From: Puffinus mauretanicus
Lineage: Eukaryota; Chordata; Aves; Procellariiformes; Procellariidae
Assembly: GCA_023333565.1 (NCBI GenBank)
Contig: JAJKFH010000913.1
Coordinates: forward strand, 186,001-250,000
Length of the DNA: 64,000 nt
Reading direction: 5' to 3'
The notes under the pieces: model-generated
The model's input: the letters and a program-made list of their open reading frames with translations, nothing else
Told to the model about the DNA's origin: nothing
Database searches by the model: none
Program-made: the position numbers and the translations under genes
Part shown: in pieces, positions 37,132-50,168 of the stretch
Numbering within the stretch: the stretch's first letter is position 1
Layout of the letters: the number at the start of each line of letters is the position of its first letter

Positions 37132-38029
37132 GTGTTCTGCTAATGTGGACACTCAGTCTTCTAAGTGAGCTATTTCTGTACCTTGATCCTTGTCAGGATT
37201 ACAGTGTTTCTGAATTTTTAGTGTCGGAGACAAAAAAAAAAAGTTCATAGACTAGGCCTGAGTGTTGATTGAAGTACAGTAGATATACAGCACTGAGGTT
37301 ATCATAACATAGCTTCTAGAACTACATGATTTTGTCAGATCTCATGTTTAATTTAAAGCAATGCTTTCAGCTCTTATGGTTTGCAAAGACAATTCTGATG
37401 ACATGTATCAAATACGATTAAATATAATTGATAATGATTTATCGGCTTGCACAATATCTGCTTGAGCAAAGGAAAAGCTCTTTCATCTCACACTTACCCC
37501 CAGGATAGTTCCAGCCTCCTGCTGTACTTCAAAGGGCTCTCCATACCTCTGCTCTCATCCTCTGTCGCTTGCAGGGCTTCAGTTCTTGCTGTTTCTGCCT
37601 TGGTGGATATGGTTTGCTTGTTTTCAGCACAATTGAGGAGAACAGGTTGGTTCTCTCACCATTTGTTTCTAGGTATCCTAGCACTGTATCTCTCTCTTAG
37701 AAAAAAAGAAAAAAAGCTATATAATACTTGCACATCTAGTGATGTCCAGATATGCTGACAGCAATGCACTAAAGCATATGTTTAGGCCTAACCTTTTTAA
37801 TCCAGATTTTTGTTTGTGAGTTACCACATTTCCTCTAATCACACCTGGAAGTTAGAAAAGTTCTGAACAACATAGTCCATGAAGCTAATTGCAGTCAAAT
37901 GTCCTCAGTTCAGCCTTTCTTCATACTTTCTTAAATCTCTTTGATACTATCCAATGTACAGCTTCAGTAAGACAAATGCAGTTTGGAAATACGTGTTTCC
38001 TTGATGAGGTGAGCTATGAAAGATATTTA

Positions 38030-38050
38030 GATTTAAGATTTAAGATTTAA
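38030..38050. repeat. Three perfect 7-bp tandem units (GATTTAA)
   Basis: GATTTAA is repeated three times without interruption. It is a minor tandem repeat. Confidence 0.9.
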
Positions 38051-38390
38051 AACCACAGTAAGCTGCTTCATATTAGATTGGTGCTGAATGTAATTGGAAC
38101 TTTTATATGCACTTTAGGAACTAAGCAAAATAAAATATGATAGCCACTTTCTGAGCTTATAGATTCCCTCATTCATTTTGTGCTTATAGAATGAACTTCC
38201 ATAAAAGCTTTTAAGAAATTAGTACTCATGTGCATACTTCAGTGGAGAAGTTCTGTGTCTAATGGTTGCTGATATTAATATTGGGAGTGTAAACTTCTTC
38301 ATATATCCCTTCAAAGTGTTGGATGCGAGGGACCACTAGGCATTTTTCCACAATCAGGCAACCTTAATCTCTTTAACTGATATTGCCATC

Positions 38391-38443
38391 CATACTGTCA
38401 GTTGACAGTATGTGATATGAAATATTTTGTGATATGAAATATT
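38391..38443. repeat. Perfect hairpin followed by a tandem 16-mer
   Basis: CATACTGTCA (38391-38400) and TGACAGTATG (38403-38412) form a perfect 10-bp inverted repeat with a 2-base spacer. It runs straight into TGTGATATGAAATATT at 38411-38426, repeated exactly at 38428-38443 (period 17). The two structures overlap by two bases. Confidence 0.9.
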
Positions 38444-39321
38444 GATTCATTAGCAGCTAGACAAACAACCCATTTCGTATAGGCCATTGAGCAACTATCC
38501 AGCAGCAATGTCAGTACAGTATTATTTGCATGTTATAAAACAACTTCTGTAAGTTACATAGCATGTGTAACTTCAGAAAGAAAAGATCAAGATAAAATAC
38601 TAGTATTCAAGTGTTTAAAATTCTCTTTTTTATGTGAGCATGGAAATAAAATATATTTTTAATTTATTTGTATCCCTTAAAAAGTTGTTTGCTGAATTTT
38701 TAACCAGAGAATTATATGTGAATTTTTCTTTTAACTGTCCTCAAATCTGCTGAGCATCTGTTAACATTTAACATAGCTAAGATATGTGAGAATCTTCAAG
38801 AAAAGTAAAACCAAAACAAAACACAGAAAGACTTTCTTTTTCTCCCATGAAATAGGGGCTAGGTTTTTTTCCTTCTCTGGTCTTTTAAATGTCAGCACAT
38901 ACTCATCAAAACAGGATAAATAAAATGTTATTGTGCCTATAGTGAGAGATGTTTTCATGTCAAAACCCACAGCTGTCACACCTTCTTCTTAAGCTTACTT
39001 TAGGAAGCACACTCTGGGATTCTCTAAGATGACACAAAAGCTTTTTAAATGGAGAATTAAAAATGTGTCATCATGTAGGATATTTCTCTGTCTGAGCACA
39101 GATGAAAAATCTTTGTACGGTCCCTTGGGAAATAATCAATTTTCCTTCAGAGGGTTTGTCCTAAAAGTTGAAATAATGTGCACAAGTTCAAGCAACATTT
39201 TACCTTTGTCCTTTTTATGCTAAATCCAGAAGTTTTGGCATGTTTACCTTAAAAGCAAAGGTAAATAATTGCCAATTTTAATAGCTTGTCTGCATTTATA
39301 CGGATGTACATATTTGTATGC

Positions 39322-39335
39322 ATGTATATATACAT
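39322..39335. repeat. 14-bp perfect palindrome
   Basis: ATGTATATATACAT is self-complementary over its full length. It is an alternating purine-pyrimidine sequence in an AT-rich patch, likely incidental. Confidence 0.85.
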
Positions 39336-41499
39336 CTCAAAAGTAAAATGGGCCTTGTGGAAGTAGTGTAGTGTATGGCCATCAGTGTAATTTATTCTCT
39401 GTGCTATATAGAATGTGTTGTCATAAATAAGCAGTTTAAAGGACTTTTAATATTGATACTAGTAGGCACATACAAGGCCAGTTACTAAATCAGGTGGATT
39501 CTAGGAAGTCCTAGTTTATTGTATGGTTGTTCTTCTAACACAGAATGAGAAAGAAAGAGATCAACAGTCAGCTCAACGTAAGTGGTTTCCTTCAATTTTT
39601 CTGTTTAAAGATAATGAAGTGCTCACTAGCTTGGAGATGTCACACGGTAATACCTCACTACAATGAGTTATAAAAAGTAGTAATTCAACGTAAGCTGTAA
39701 TCATTGTGTTCTGCAATAAGATTAACACTCATAGCATGATATAAAATAGATTTATTTATACATATAGCATGTCTGTAAAGTGCTTGCCAAGGTAAGTTTT
39801 TAAATGAATACTGTCCTTGTTCAAAAGCATGGGAAGTCACAACTGGTTGAGGCTCTTCTAAGACAGAGAGATTCCTTTGGCTGATTCCTCTCTTTTTTAT
39901 TTTCCTTTTTTAAAAATCCTCACCATTGTGAAATGTTTTAGACTATTCCCTTCTTTGGAAACTCTGAGTAGTTACGGTTTTCTTTCTTGGGGACAGACTG
40001 TAGCATGAAAGTATGATGATCCCAGTAAAGTACCAGCTCTTTACTTGGTTCAGTTCACCTGATTTGAGGTGTCTATATAGGAATAGTACAATTATGCAGT
40101 ATAAGATTAATAACTTGTAAGAATAGTTCCTCATTTTTATGAGTCCTCTAATTCATCTGATACCTATTTCCCTAGGATTCAGTCATGTTTTCTCTCCTTT
40201 TTTGATGGCATGGGGTACTTTGTATTCTTGATTCCACTATACGTTTAGCTTCTGTTTCTCAACGAGCATCTCCATGGTTAGTGCAAGTCCTAATCAACTT
40301 GGAAGCTTTCTTGAGGTTCTCTCCAAATTAAAGAATTACAGTTTCCACAGCTGTCTCTTTCCTGACAGGCTTCACAGGACAACTACCTACACAATATTTA
40401 TTTCTTCTGTGATTTTTTTCTATGCCTTTCTTTTTTTTTAATTCGAAGACTAAGGAAGGCCTCAATCTGTGCTAGTATTTTTTTGTTTGTTGAAAGACCA
40501 TATGAGTGTGTTCTTGCTTCTTCTTTCATTATCCATTACCTACAAACAAGAAGAAATTGCACTCACCGCTTTCCTTTTAACTACCACTGTTCAATTGTAA
40601 TGAATATACCACCCACCCAAACCACATGTTTTCAAAGAACATAGAAAAAGCAGAAAAATAGCTTTTTCTCTCTCTTCCTTATCACTGAATCAAGAGAAAA
40701 TAGCAAGGTGCATCTAGCAATATGGATTGGAAAAAAAAAATCTACAAAAATCTCTCTGAAATGAAGAAAAAAAGATTAAACTTTCTATTTATTGTCAAAG
40801 ATACTTTAGGATTTTGATATCCCTTGTACAATTTATATTGTAAAAAGTCATTGATCAAAAATTTACAAACAACTTTAACTGTAGGAGTTCTCATTTATGC
40901 AGTTTTTTAACCTTACACTTCAACAAATTCATCTTGATTTTGTGGCAATGAACTTAGATCAAAGATAAAAGATCAGTCGCATTTACTGTCGAACTGAAAG
41001 TTTCTGTATTAGGAGCACTGGCTGGACTTGACTGGACCACCTCCAGAAGGGGATCTCTTCTGAAATAAGATGAAAAGTCAGACTACTTACTCTTTCATGT
41101 GTCAAGGGGGGTAAAATTCTAGTGAACTGTGCAGTAACTGTCTATTCCCTACTGTGTACTAAGATTAAAATATCGTTTTGACTGTGATCGTTACCAATCT
41201 GAAACTTCAATAGTTGTTCCTTAGAACTGAAGATGCATTCATCTCTCATGCCACACAACATCCAGCTCTTTTTCTGTGCTACTTTTAAAAAGATCACTTA
41301 CAAAACCTGATGGGAGAAAAGTGTGTATTGGTTTGGATAAAATTGTATTTTACATGTCTCTAAATAACATTTGCCAGAAATTCAGGTTTGTGAAGGAAGA
41401 AATATTACAGGCTGTTAATGGAGAAGCATTTTTGCAGCATCTATAAATACTTAATGTAACACAGCAACAGAAAGAGGAATAGTTAAAGAGATGGAGCCA

Positions 41500-42060
41500 A
41501 TCCACAAATTATGCTGTTTGGGATTAGTGGATTTAATTAAAAATTATAAACAAAAGACAGATTTTTTTTTCTCTATAAACACAACAGTACCGGGCTGGAT
41601 TTTCTGGTGCCTTGAAACGTAGTCAGATATTCACACAATTGAGGTAAAAAGGGGGTCACTGCTGCTTGGTAGTGTTATGTCAACCTGATACGCTAATTAG
41701 TTGGGTCAAAATAAACGTGCAGTGAAGGTGCAAAGCAACAGAGAATCAGCCTCTTCTTTGTTTAAAATGAAGTTTCCCGACAATTCCATTTAACATGGAG
41801 CATAAACATTGTTTAGTGTATTAGTCTAAATAAGTAAGTGAATTTTCCGAGATGCCTTTTCATACGTTAGAAAGACATTTACACGATAAAAAATAGGAGA
41901 TGAAATAGGGTCACTGTTATGATAGCCAACAAAAGCTATCCCACTAATACCTGAGCTGAACCCATCTGATTAGGGCTACTGGTGTTAATCAGCAGTTGTC
42001 GTAAACTAATTCCATCTTGAGTGTTTGTAATTTCTATTTACACCATTCCCTACAAGTTGA
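41500..42060. promoter_or_regulatory. Candidate conserved noncoding element with homeodomain and FOX-like motifs
   Basis: The stretch contains GGATTAG (OTX/bicoid-type) with TTTAATTAAAAATTATAAAC (FOX-like ATAAACAAA) at 41521-41555, GCTAATTAG at 41692-41700, CTGATTAGGG at 41967-41976 and GTTAATCAGC at 41983-41992. It has no repeat resemblance and no coding frame. The motif density suggests an enhancer, but that is inference and would need cross-species alignment. Confidence 0.22.
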
Positions 42061-42859
42061 ATATGGCTTTTTTATATTCATACTATTTTTTTTAAATGTC
42101 ACTGAAATTATCTCAGAGGAGCAGATCTGACAGGTCAATCACTGCAGATGGTAAGTGCTTTGTTAATTATACAGAAATTTAGAAACAATTGTAGAATGTC
42201 TTGCCTCGGGAGGAATTTCTGTCTTGCTCTGTTTGAGAGTAGATTTCCTCTACTGAATTAATTTTGTGTTTTTGTGCAGATAACAATCTCTCTGCTGCTT
42301 TGTAGGAATAACTCCTTGCTCCTTGTTCAAATATGCAACTGTAAATAAGCAGAGGATATTGCAAATAAACAATGCTATTCTTTTTAAATAATGCAATGTG
42401 TGTAATTAGGACAGTGCAATTACAACAGTATACAGCTCTCAGTGTAACAATTAGTTTTTTGGTAAAATGTAATTTGTTCCAATGTAAATGTTTTCCCTCA
42501 ATTCAGAAGATTCCCTTGAGTTGTTACAATAATAAGCCTATTTCTACGAATATATGCAGTTGCACTGTATGTTCCAATACACAAATCAAAGAGGACAGCT
42601 ACATTATAATAAGCTACGGGAATTATAGTCAGAGCAAAATGATACCAATACTATTTTCTGAGGGGAAAATATGTCCAAATATCCGCTTTCCATTTCCATT
42701 TTAATCCCAGAGATGTTGAATGCTTTTTCCAGTTTGTTTTGAATTTACTTGAAAAAATAGAAACGTTTCCTTGTGTTACGCTGCTACTGTGTAACCCTGT
42801 ACTCCTGATGATAATATCTGACTACGTTCCAGTCTTTCCACTGTTTATTCTTAGAGATA

Positions 42860-42985
42860 AAGAGGTGCTATTCTTGTCATTTTACAGACAGGTAGCTCAG
42901 CTACACAGAGCAAAAGAGATCTGCTTTAGATTTCACCAGAAGTTTGTTAGGAAACAGGATTTCAAATCTAGCCCTACTCCCTTCC
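42860..42985 (+). mobile_element. MIR-like (CORE-SINE) fragment
   Basis: The order AGGTGCTATTCTTGTCATTT, ACAGACAGGTAGCTCAG, CACAGAG, then CAGGATTTCAAATCTAG and CTACTCCC follows the MIR consensus (GGTACTATTATTATCCCCATTTTACAGATGAGG...CTGAGGCACAGAGAGG...GGATTCGAACCCAGG...TGACTCC; remembered blocks, not a search). Spacing between blocks agrees. MIR is an ancient tRNA-derived SINE present at low copy number in birds; this copy is heavily diverged and lacks the tRNA-related head. Confidence 0.5.
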
Positions 42986-45090
42986 CGTCAGCATCCCCTG
43001 CGTCAGAATCCCTCTCCCTTGGCGCTTTTGAAAGCATGAAGGCAGCATGGTGCTGTTGCAGTTCTGTCTCATAGCCCAACCAGTGCTCCATCCAGCTCCC
43101 TTCATCCAGTTCAGCACAATCAATCCCTTATTATCCTGCTCACCAATTCACAATAATTCCTATAACGTTACTGTTTTAAAAATCTGTACTTCCCCCTCAG
43201 CAGTGAAAAAAAGTCTTTGGAGCATCTGGGCGTGTATCACCACATTGGTGGAAAAGCATCAGGAAGTCAGATTTTTTATGTTGTCTCATAGTTTTGCATT
43301 TACTAATAACTTTACAGGGCTAAAGTTAAATAAAGAGTGACGTTTTTGTGGCAATAAGCAGAATAGTGCTACCAATGCACAAATAGGCAATTTTAGGTCA
43401 GCTGAATTAGTACTCCTGAAAAAGTCTGGGAGGTATAAGTGAAAGAATGAATGTAGTTACTTAGTATGAATGGATGGGAGTGCTCAACATGATCTATGGA
43501 AAGTGAATTGTCTGAACTTGATTTTGAAATTTGGGTTTCATCCTCTTTGTACCACTTGTTTGCAAAAGGTAGGTGGTTTTCCTTGCCAAACTGTCCTGTT
43601 GTCATTTTGGAGGCTGCAAGTTAGTTGATCTAAGCCTGAGCCTGCAGGTACCAGTTACTTGTAAAAATTGCAGTGTATTCAATGAACAATTTAAAAAACC
43701 CCTCACAGCAGTAGTAATGTGCAATGATTATGGCGCTAGGTGCTGCGATAAGCATTGTCTGGTTTGGTTAAGTCATTGCTAATGAAACATCACAGTTGAT
43801 TAAACTGGCAAGGAGAGCAGTTCCCTCTGAATAGGCTCCATTTTCTCATTGGATCTTCGGATTTTTTCATCTTTGTTTCTTAAAATGCAAGATATAAGCG
43901 AGACAAACAAAAATATTCTTTTAATTATAAATCACACTAGAAATCAGATTTTATGATTAGTGGCATGTTCTGGAAGGACTTTCTATCTTAATTATATGTA
44001 CATCACTACATTTCTTCCCCTGCATTCTAATGAAATAAAGAGTAGGAAGAAAGCACAGGAAAAAAGTACAACAGACCCTCCATAAGTGCAGTGAAACTGA
44101 ATTGATATTTACATTCATCCTATAACCATACTTGTGCCTCTTCTTGAATAACAGTAATGGTGATCAAAGCAGAAAAGATCTTTGAGCTCAGTGCTTTCAA
44201 ACTGCTCACTAATCACTATAATTCAGCAGAAAATAGGAGCAAAACTACCCCAACAAACACCACAATCATTGCACTCTGAGTAAAAGGGACTCTCACCAAA
44301 TAAAGCTGAAGCAAGGTAAAGATTGTGCTATTACACAGTATGTCAAAGTTAAATACAGGTCTAAATCCATTCAAAAATTTAGAACAGTCAGTTCCCAACC
44401 TAGCAATGAGCAGAGTCAGGCTGTTTTGTTAAGTGAATAACCCTTCCCAGAGCCCGCTGTGGCATCACCGCTGCTGATGGCAGTGTCTGTGTTTCTACGT
44501 AGGCCTATTTTAACCTTGACTCTGCTAACTTTGGTACTAAGGTGGTGTTTGATTTAATTAAATGCCACTCGGAAGAAGACCTGTGTACCTACAGCACATG
44601 TACCTGGAGGAACTTCTGGTTCTTCCTTCTCTCCAGTTTGGTATTTTTCTATTTATGCATGGAAATGAAACTGCTTTCAGACACGAAGCTGAACGGTAGC
44701 CAGGTGCTTTATAACTGTGTTAGCCTGAAGCTCTCATGAGAAATATTTTTTCCTGGAAAATAAATTATAACACGGCTAAGTGGTGCCTGACAAAGCTAAA
44801 CAGGAGCCATGCTGCTCTATTGCAAATTCATCTGCAGTCTCTCGGTAGAAAGACAAATAAAAGCACTTCATCAAAATCAGAGAAGCACAGGAATACTCAT
44901 AGGAGACCACTAAACTCTAAATACCAATCAATTTCACCAACTTTTTTGTCAAACTTGCAAGTCCCCTTAAGCGCTGTCGTCTAGAACTGCCAGAAGATGC
45001 TGCATGATATGTTGCAGGAATGGAGCGGGAGAGCTGTGGCTGAAAGCCCCTTTCTGACAGTCATAATTAGTGTATGTGCATATGTATCGG
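42986..45090. other. Noncoding stretch, no gene recognised
   Basis: Frames here are short (110 codons or fewer), unrecognised and not flanked by convincing splice sites. The composition becomes slightly GC-richer around 44440-44640. Confidence 0.7.
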
Positions 45091-45162
45091 CATGGGTCAG
45101 GATTTATTGAACTCAGTGGGTGGAGCTTGGCTGACATTGAGGTTTTGGAACCAGGCCTAAGG
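45091..45162. mobile_element. Degenerate ancient amniote repeat
   Basis: The sequence TTATTGAACTCAGTGGG, then GCTTGGCTGACATTGAGG and CCAGGCCTAA parallels an old reptile/bird repeat that I recall with the core CATTGAAGTCAATGGG...TTTTGCCATTGACTTCAATGG...CAGG. The family name is not remembered and the strand is arbitrary. Confidence 0.35.
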
Positions 45163-48100
45163 GCTCGGAAACCTTATGCTCTGTTTGAGAATTGGGCTCA
45201 CAATTTATTTCTACTGTATCAGCTATTTTTCAGTGACCTGAGCACGTCCCAGTGGCCAGCAGGCATTTTCGTTGCGTACACTGTGAGTGCAGACAGTAGC
45301 CTTTAGACTTTGTCCTTGAATTCAAAGTCGCTGAAATAGATAATATTGAGAGATTTTCATCGAGATATTTGCACTGATCCTTTTTCCTACATAAAGAAAT
45401 CCCAGAATTGTTTTACAGCCAATGGGACATTAAATGTTACGAGAGTGTTGATTTCCCTCTGGCTGCTGCCTTCATCCTGCCATTCTTCTCAGTCAAACTC
45501 AGAAGTAGTTCTGAGAGAAGGAAAACTTAGAATTTAACCTCCTCGCCCATTTCTTTAAGCTGTGGTTATGTCTTCACTGTTACAATATTTACATTTTCCA
45601 AGTCAGAAACGTATTTTAAAGTTTTGTTTAAACAATGTCAGGTCCTGTAAACACAGCATAATGGACAGAGATCAAAATAGCTTCTCTAATACACCCCCCC
45701 ACACACTCTGTATATATCTGTGTCGGCTTGAATTGTTGTTTTGTCTTGAATAAAAAGCAAAGGGAACTCATCAAATGCGCTATGAAGCAGAGCACAGTAC
45801 AACACAAGTGTATGGTGATTAGGTCTAAATTAACTCTGAGGTTTTTTTTAAATAATCCAGCTCCTCCTGGGTTGTCTTTTTTCCCACCTTATTTTTCTGC
45901 TTTTTTCCCCCCTAGTATGTTACTGATAACTTCCTTTACTCTCAGGCTTTTTTGTGTGTGCTTCATTCCTTTACCTCCAGGTTTTTGCATTCTTAACCAA
46001 TCTCTGTCACCATGTTTCCCATCTCACTATCTAGATATTGCTCCATTGCTTCATTTCGTGGTTTCTTTTTAGTTCCCATTCAAAAGAAGGCCTTCCCCCA
46101 CCCCACCCCACCCCCCCCATTTGCTGGAATTGGGGATCAACCTGAGCTCCACATTTGTCTTCTGGGACAAATCTTGACTCTAGACTTCCTTGGAACAAAT
46201 CTGATTTTGCTTTTGGATATAGTTTGCTCAGAAAAGCAAGGTCGAGCCAACAGTAGTTTCCAGCTATTCTCTGCTGAATTCAGAGTCTTCAGTCTCAAGG
46301 CTGTCTGTGTTCTTTGAGTATCCTGTAGAGCACATTTTGTAAGAAGAGGCTTGTGATTTCTGTGTGTCAACTGGATCATGAAAAGGTGAGGGAAGCAGGA
46401 GAGGAGAAGATTGTCTTAAGTGTTCTGTAGTCCACAATTCCTGCGTACACTTTTAAATATTGGGCCTGAGGAGAGATGTATCTTATTTACTTATGTACAT
46501 GTTTTGATAAGAAAAGCAACACAAAAGCAGTCACTACAAAATAACAGTGCTTCTGTTTTGCTGGACTTACAAAAGAGATCGATGTTCTGCTATTGTATAA
46601 TCAACAATGCATCACAATTCTGCATTTTTTTTTATAAAAATTCTGTTGATCTCCATAAAATTACAGGAAAAGATGCCCACATTTTCTGTCACTTCTAAAT
46701 GATAAAAACAATACCTAATCTCATCTTAGAAACAAAGCCTTAATAGACAGAATAGAAGGTTTGGTGATAAGCTCTAGTGTCTTTATTCCTTTGAATCCTA
46801 CTTCAGGTGAGGGTAATGAGTCACCTGATGCTGGATTCTCAGCAGTAAAGAAGTAGAGGAAAACAAATCAGTAGTCATCTTGCAGAACAGTAGTCTAATC
46901 ACATGTGACACCAATTAGTATCCTTGATGATAGTTCTTATTAGGACACAGTTGAAGCCTGAATTATATTTCTCAACAGTGCAGTGGTCATTTTGCAGAGC
47001 AAAATTTAACTGGGTGCATAGCCAAGGACAAAAAAGCATCTTCAAAAACATCAGCTTAAAACCTCTCCCTGAAATGGGCCTGTTTTATCTGTCACCGTAC
47101 TTCCAGCTGAACCATGTTCAACACCAATTCAGCTTCATCCATTGTCAGCAGTGAGTAATTTTCAGAGAAGATGTGAAGTGTGAATCCACATCACTCAGAA
47201 TTGAACACTAATCTTAACATCAAATCTACTTGCGAGGGTTAGTCATTGCAAAAGACTAAGGAAGAATGCCTTGTAACTCACTGAATATTTCTGCCTTGCT
47301 TTTGCTGGTTGTATAAGCTATGAGAAGTATCCTTGCAGAAAAGATCCATGATTTAAAAAATGTGTTTAATTGGCAAAAAGATGTATTAAATTCCTGTAAA
47401 TTTCACAAATATATCTGGACTTATGATGAAGTGGGGTAAGGAAGAATAAGTTACTCTATCTTCACCATCTAAGAATGTTGATGTGTATTTTCAGTTTCCT
47501 GGAATTCAAAAGGCAAAAACTGCTGTGCTGACAAATAACTACTGGACCTTTTTCAAGTGTAGCTTGACTTAAAACCCAAGAACTTCTTGGCCTGTCTTAC
47601 CTTCTCAGGTCTTAAAACATATCTATGCACTGAAATGGTGTCAAGAGACACATATTGCTTAATTACAGAGAAGTGTTTTAACAAAAAATACATTTCCCGT
47701 GCCTTCTTCAGCTCTTAATTGTTCCTGCCAATTCTCCACTACCATCTGTCATAAACTCCCATTTTTCTGTTCAGCTGAAATATGAGTGTAATACTGATTC
47801 CAAAATATCATAATAGATTCTGTGTCCCCTTTGTACTGCATTTTCGTGCAGATAACTGCAGAGGCATGCAAATCTTGCTCAAGTTGCCAGTAGCTTTGTC
47901 AGTCTTCAGAGTCAAGAAGAAAAGCTCATCTGCTGGAATGACTCATGACAGCCTCATCTTTGATTACTGGGACAATTTTCAAATTATGTATGTCCCCTCC
48001 AGTTCCAGGGCAATTTTAGATCTCGTAAATTTTACAGTGGGATTTTGACGTTCCTGGCCCAGGCATTGTAAAATGTGGGAGAAGGTCATTCTTCTCTTTG

Positions 48101-50163
48101 TCTCAATTTCCTCTTAATGATGATATTTCCTCAGTGGTTTTTGGTTGCTTAATTTTTTCAAACGATGAGCCAGAAACAAATGCTCGTGACTAACAAGCCT
48201 AAAATTCAGGATACTTTCTGTAGAAATAGAAATTATATAGTTCACATTAGTTCACCTGTCCTTACTAGGAGCATTTTTCCCTATTTCTTATTACTTGACA
48301 TCAACTCCATAATTTCTTTGCTATATAGATTGACTTGGGAGTAAGTGGGAGCTTCACCTGTACGTTCACTCTCTCGGGGAGGGACACATCAGGCACGAGT
48401 GCAGCTGGCTTGAAACCAAAGAGATCTCTTGGCCTGTCTTAGCTGATCAGAGATAACTAAACGAAAATGTCAGCTTAAAAGAAATGAATGGCACATAGAA
48501 AACACAAACCAGGTACAGCTGGGACATGATTTTGAAATGTAGCCAATCAGAAATGACTGAAGTTTATTCCTGCTTGCTGACTACAGACAGTCTTTGGGGA
48601 AATAAGTCACATCTAGTCTTTCAATTAGTGGGACAAACTGTGCAGATGTCACACCAAACAAATTCAGCCACATTTCAGAAGAGGTCAGTAGAGTAAAAGA
48701 AATCAGTATGTCAATGGTCTAGCAAAAAACCTGGGGAATTTTCTTCAAGGTGGGGTCATACCAAATTAGCGAGTCCTGCCTGGAATCACTAAGATGGCTT
48801 TGAGAAGAAAGCTGTACTGTCCTCATTGGAGGCTGAATTTCTCCACCCATTCATGAAGTGCACCATGACTGCAATAGAACAAAAATGGCAGTTTTAAGCT
48901 TTTTCATCCTGAAGAGTCCAAACTCATGTACGTATACAGGGACAGTTCAGACAGCGGCCTTTGCGGTCATGGGCTTCAGCGGTAAATTGATCAGGTGCCC
49001 AGAATGATACGTATATTTGCCTGCTAAAAAGCATGCCCATACTTTGCTGGTTATAAGGGCAAATTCTGGTTGTTGCTAAGATAGATTTGAAGTCAAACTG
49101 ATGCATAGAAAAGAAATGATTGATATCTTATTTTTCTGAGCATAGCAGTGTGAACATTTGCTGTAAATTATATTTGTTACAGACCCAGAGTCTTTTGGCA
49201 GTGACTCGTGAGTTTGGATGGACTGGCTAAACAACTTGTTGAACAAATGGTTTTCAGTCTGCGTTTTGCACATTATTTTGTTTATTCAGTATCGTTTGCA
49301 TGATTAGTGAGTTGCATAGTTTTATTATTTCTGTTCTCTGATTGGACTTATTTATTCAGGGGAGTAAGTAACTCATTCCACCAATATTGTTGGATTTCAA
49401 TGTAGTACATAATACTGCTATTATCTTGTTTTCTAGACAGAACTGTAGATTTTTACTTGCAAAGGTACCATGTTGTATTTAATGATTCAGCCAAATTATT
49501 CTCTACAAGTACTGTTGAAAATTTAGTTACTAATCAATGCTAACTTAGATAAAATGCAAATTTTGAAACAAATATACATGTGCATATGTGCACACACACC
49601 CCTTCCTATCACTAGATGCAGAATCTGATTAGTAAATCAAGCTGCTAACATATTATTATCAAAAAAGCAGTGTTTCCATATAATTAGGCAGCAGCAAGTC
49701 AGTCGTAAAACCTGGCTTTTATTTTCATCTTCTGTGATGTTTGCAATGAAATAGCAAAGATCAGATAAATCTATAGAAGCTGATGATATATATCCCAATA
49801 ATTTAGCTGCAAAATATTTCAGGTAAGCTGAAGACATCAAAGAAAAAAAATATTCAGAATATTCTGCAGCAGATGTGTGCATTATGTGAAGGCAAATTCC
49901 TGGAATTTAGTTTTGTAAGAAAGGAGTGAAATAAGTTTCGTTTCTTCTACGCAGAATTTTTCTACCTGTCACTCGTGATTTGTGTCATTCTATTTGAGTG
50001 ATTCTTTGGACTGCAGCAATTCAGTCTGCCTGCCAAATCTTACTAGAAACAGCAGCAGTAGTGCTTTCCCTGCTACTGGCCCATCTGATCTTTGCAGAGG
50101 TCACTGCTTGCATATCATGAAGGCAAAATGGGGCATGTATTTATCCTTCAGATGCTGAGGTTC
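45163..50163. other. AT-rich noncoding stretch, no gene recognised
   Basis: There is no supported exon. It includes a C-rich tract at 46095-46118 (listed), a T/C-rich region around 45840-46080 that generates long Phe/Pro/Ser-rich frames, and a short CA run near 49588-49599. Nothing else stands out. Confidence 0.75.
46095..46118 (-). repeat. C-rich tract with G-quadruplex potential on the minus strand
   Basis: C runs of 5, 4, 4 and 8 are separated by single A residues, so the minus strand has four G runs with 1-base loops. This meets the usual G-quadruplex pattern. Confidence 0.8.
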
Positions 50164-50168
50164 ATAGC
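50164..50168 (+). repeat. Degenerate target-site duplication, left copy (ATAGC)
   Basis: ATAGC precedes the LTR boundary and ATAGT follows the other end (51315-51319). They match at 4 of 5 bases, with one C/T difference. Confidence 0.6.

Larger units (their letters stand above)
37132..42859. other. AT-rich noncoding stretch, no gene recognised
   Basis: Only short random frames are seen. Small tandem and inverted repeats near 38.0-38.4 kb and 39.3 kb are listed separately, as is the motif-rich stretch at 41.5-42.1 kb. A short block near 41026-41070 vaguely resembles a CR1 3' end but was not accepted. Confidence 0.75.

Noticed and set aside
36774..37168. Plus-strand frames of 97 and 127 codons
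   Set aside because: They are antisense shadows of the minus-strand CR1 ORF2 remnant.
41026..41070. Short block resembling a CR1 3' end (TGGACTTGACTGGACCACCT)
   Set aside because: The match is too short and patchy, with no octamer tail and no upstream CR1 sequence.
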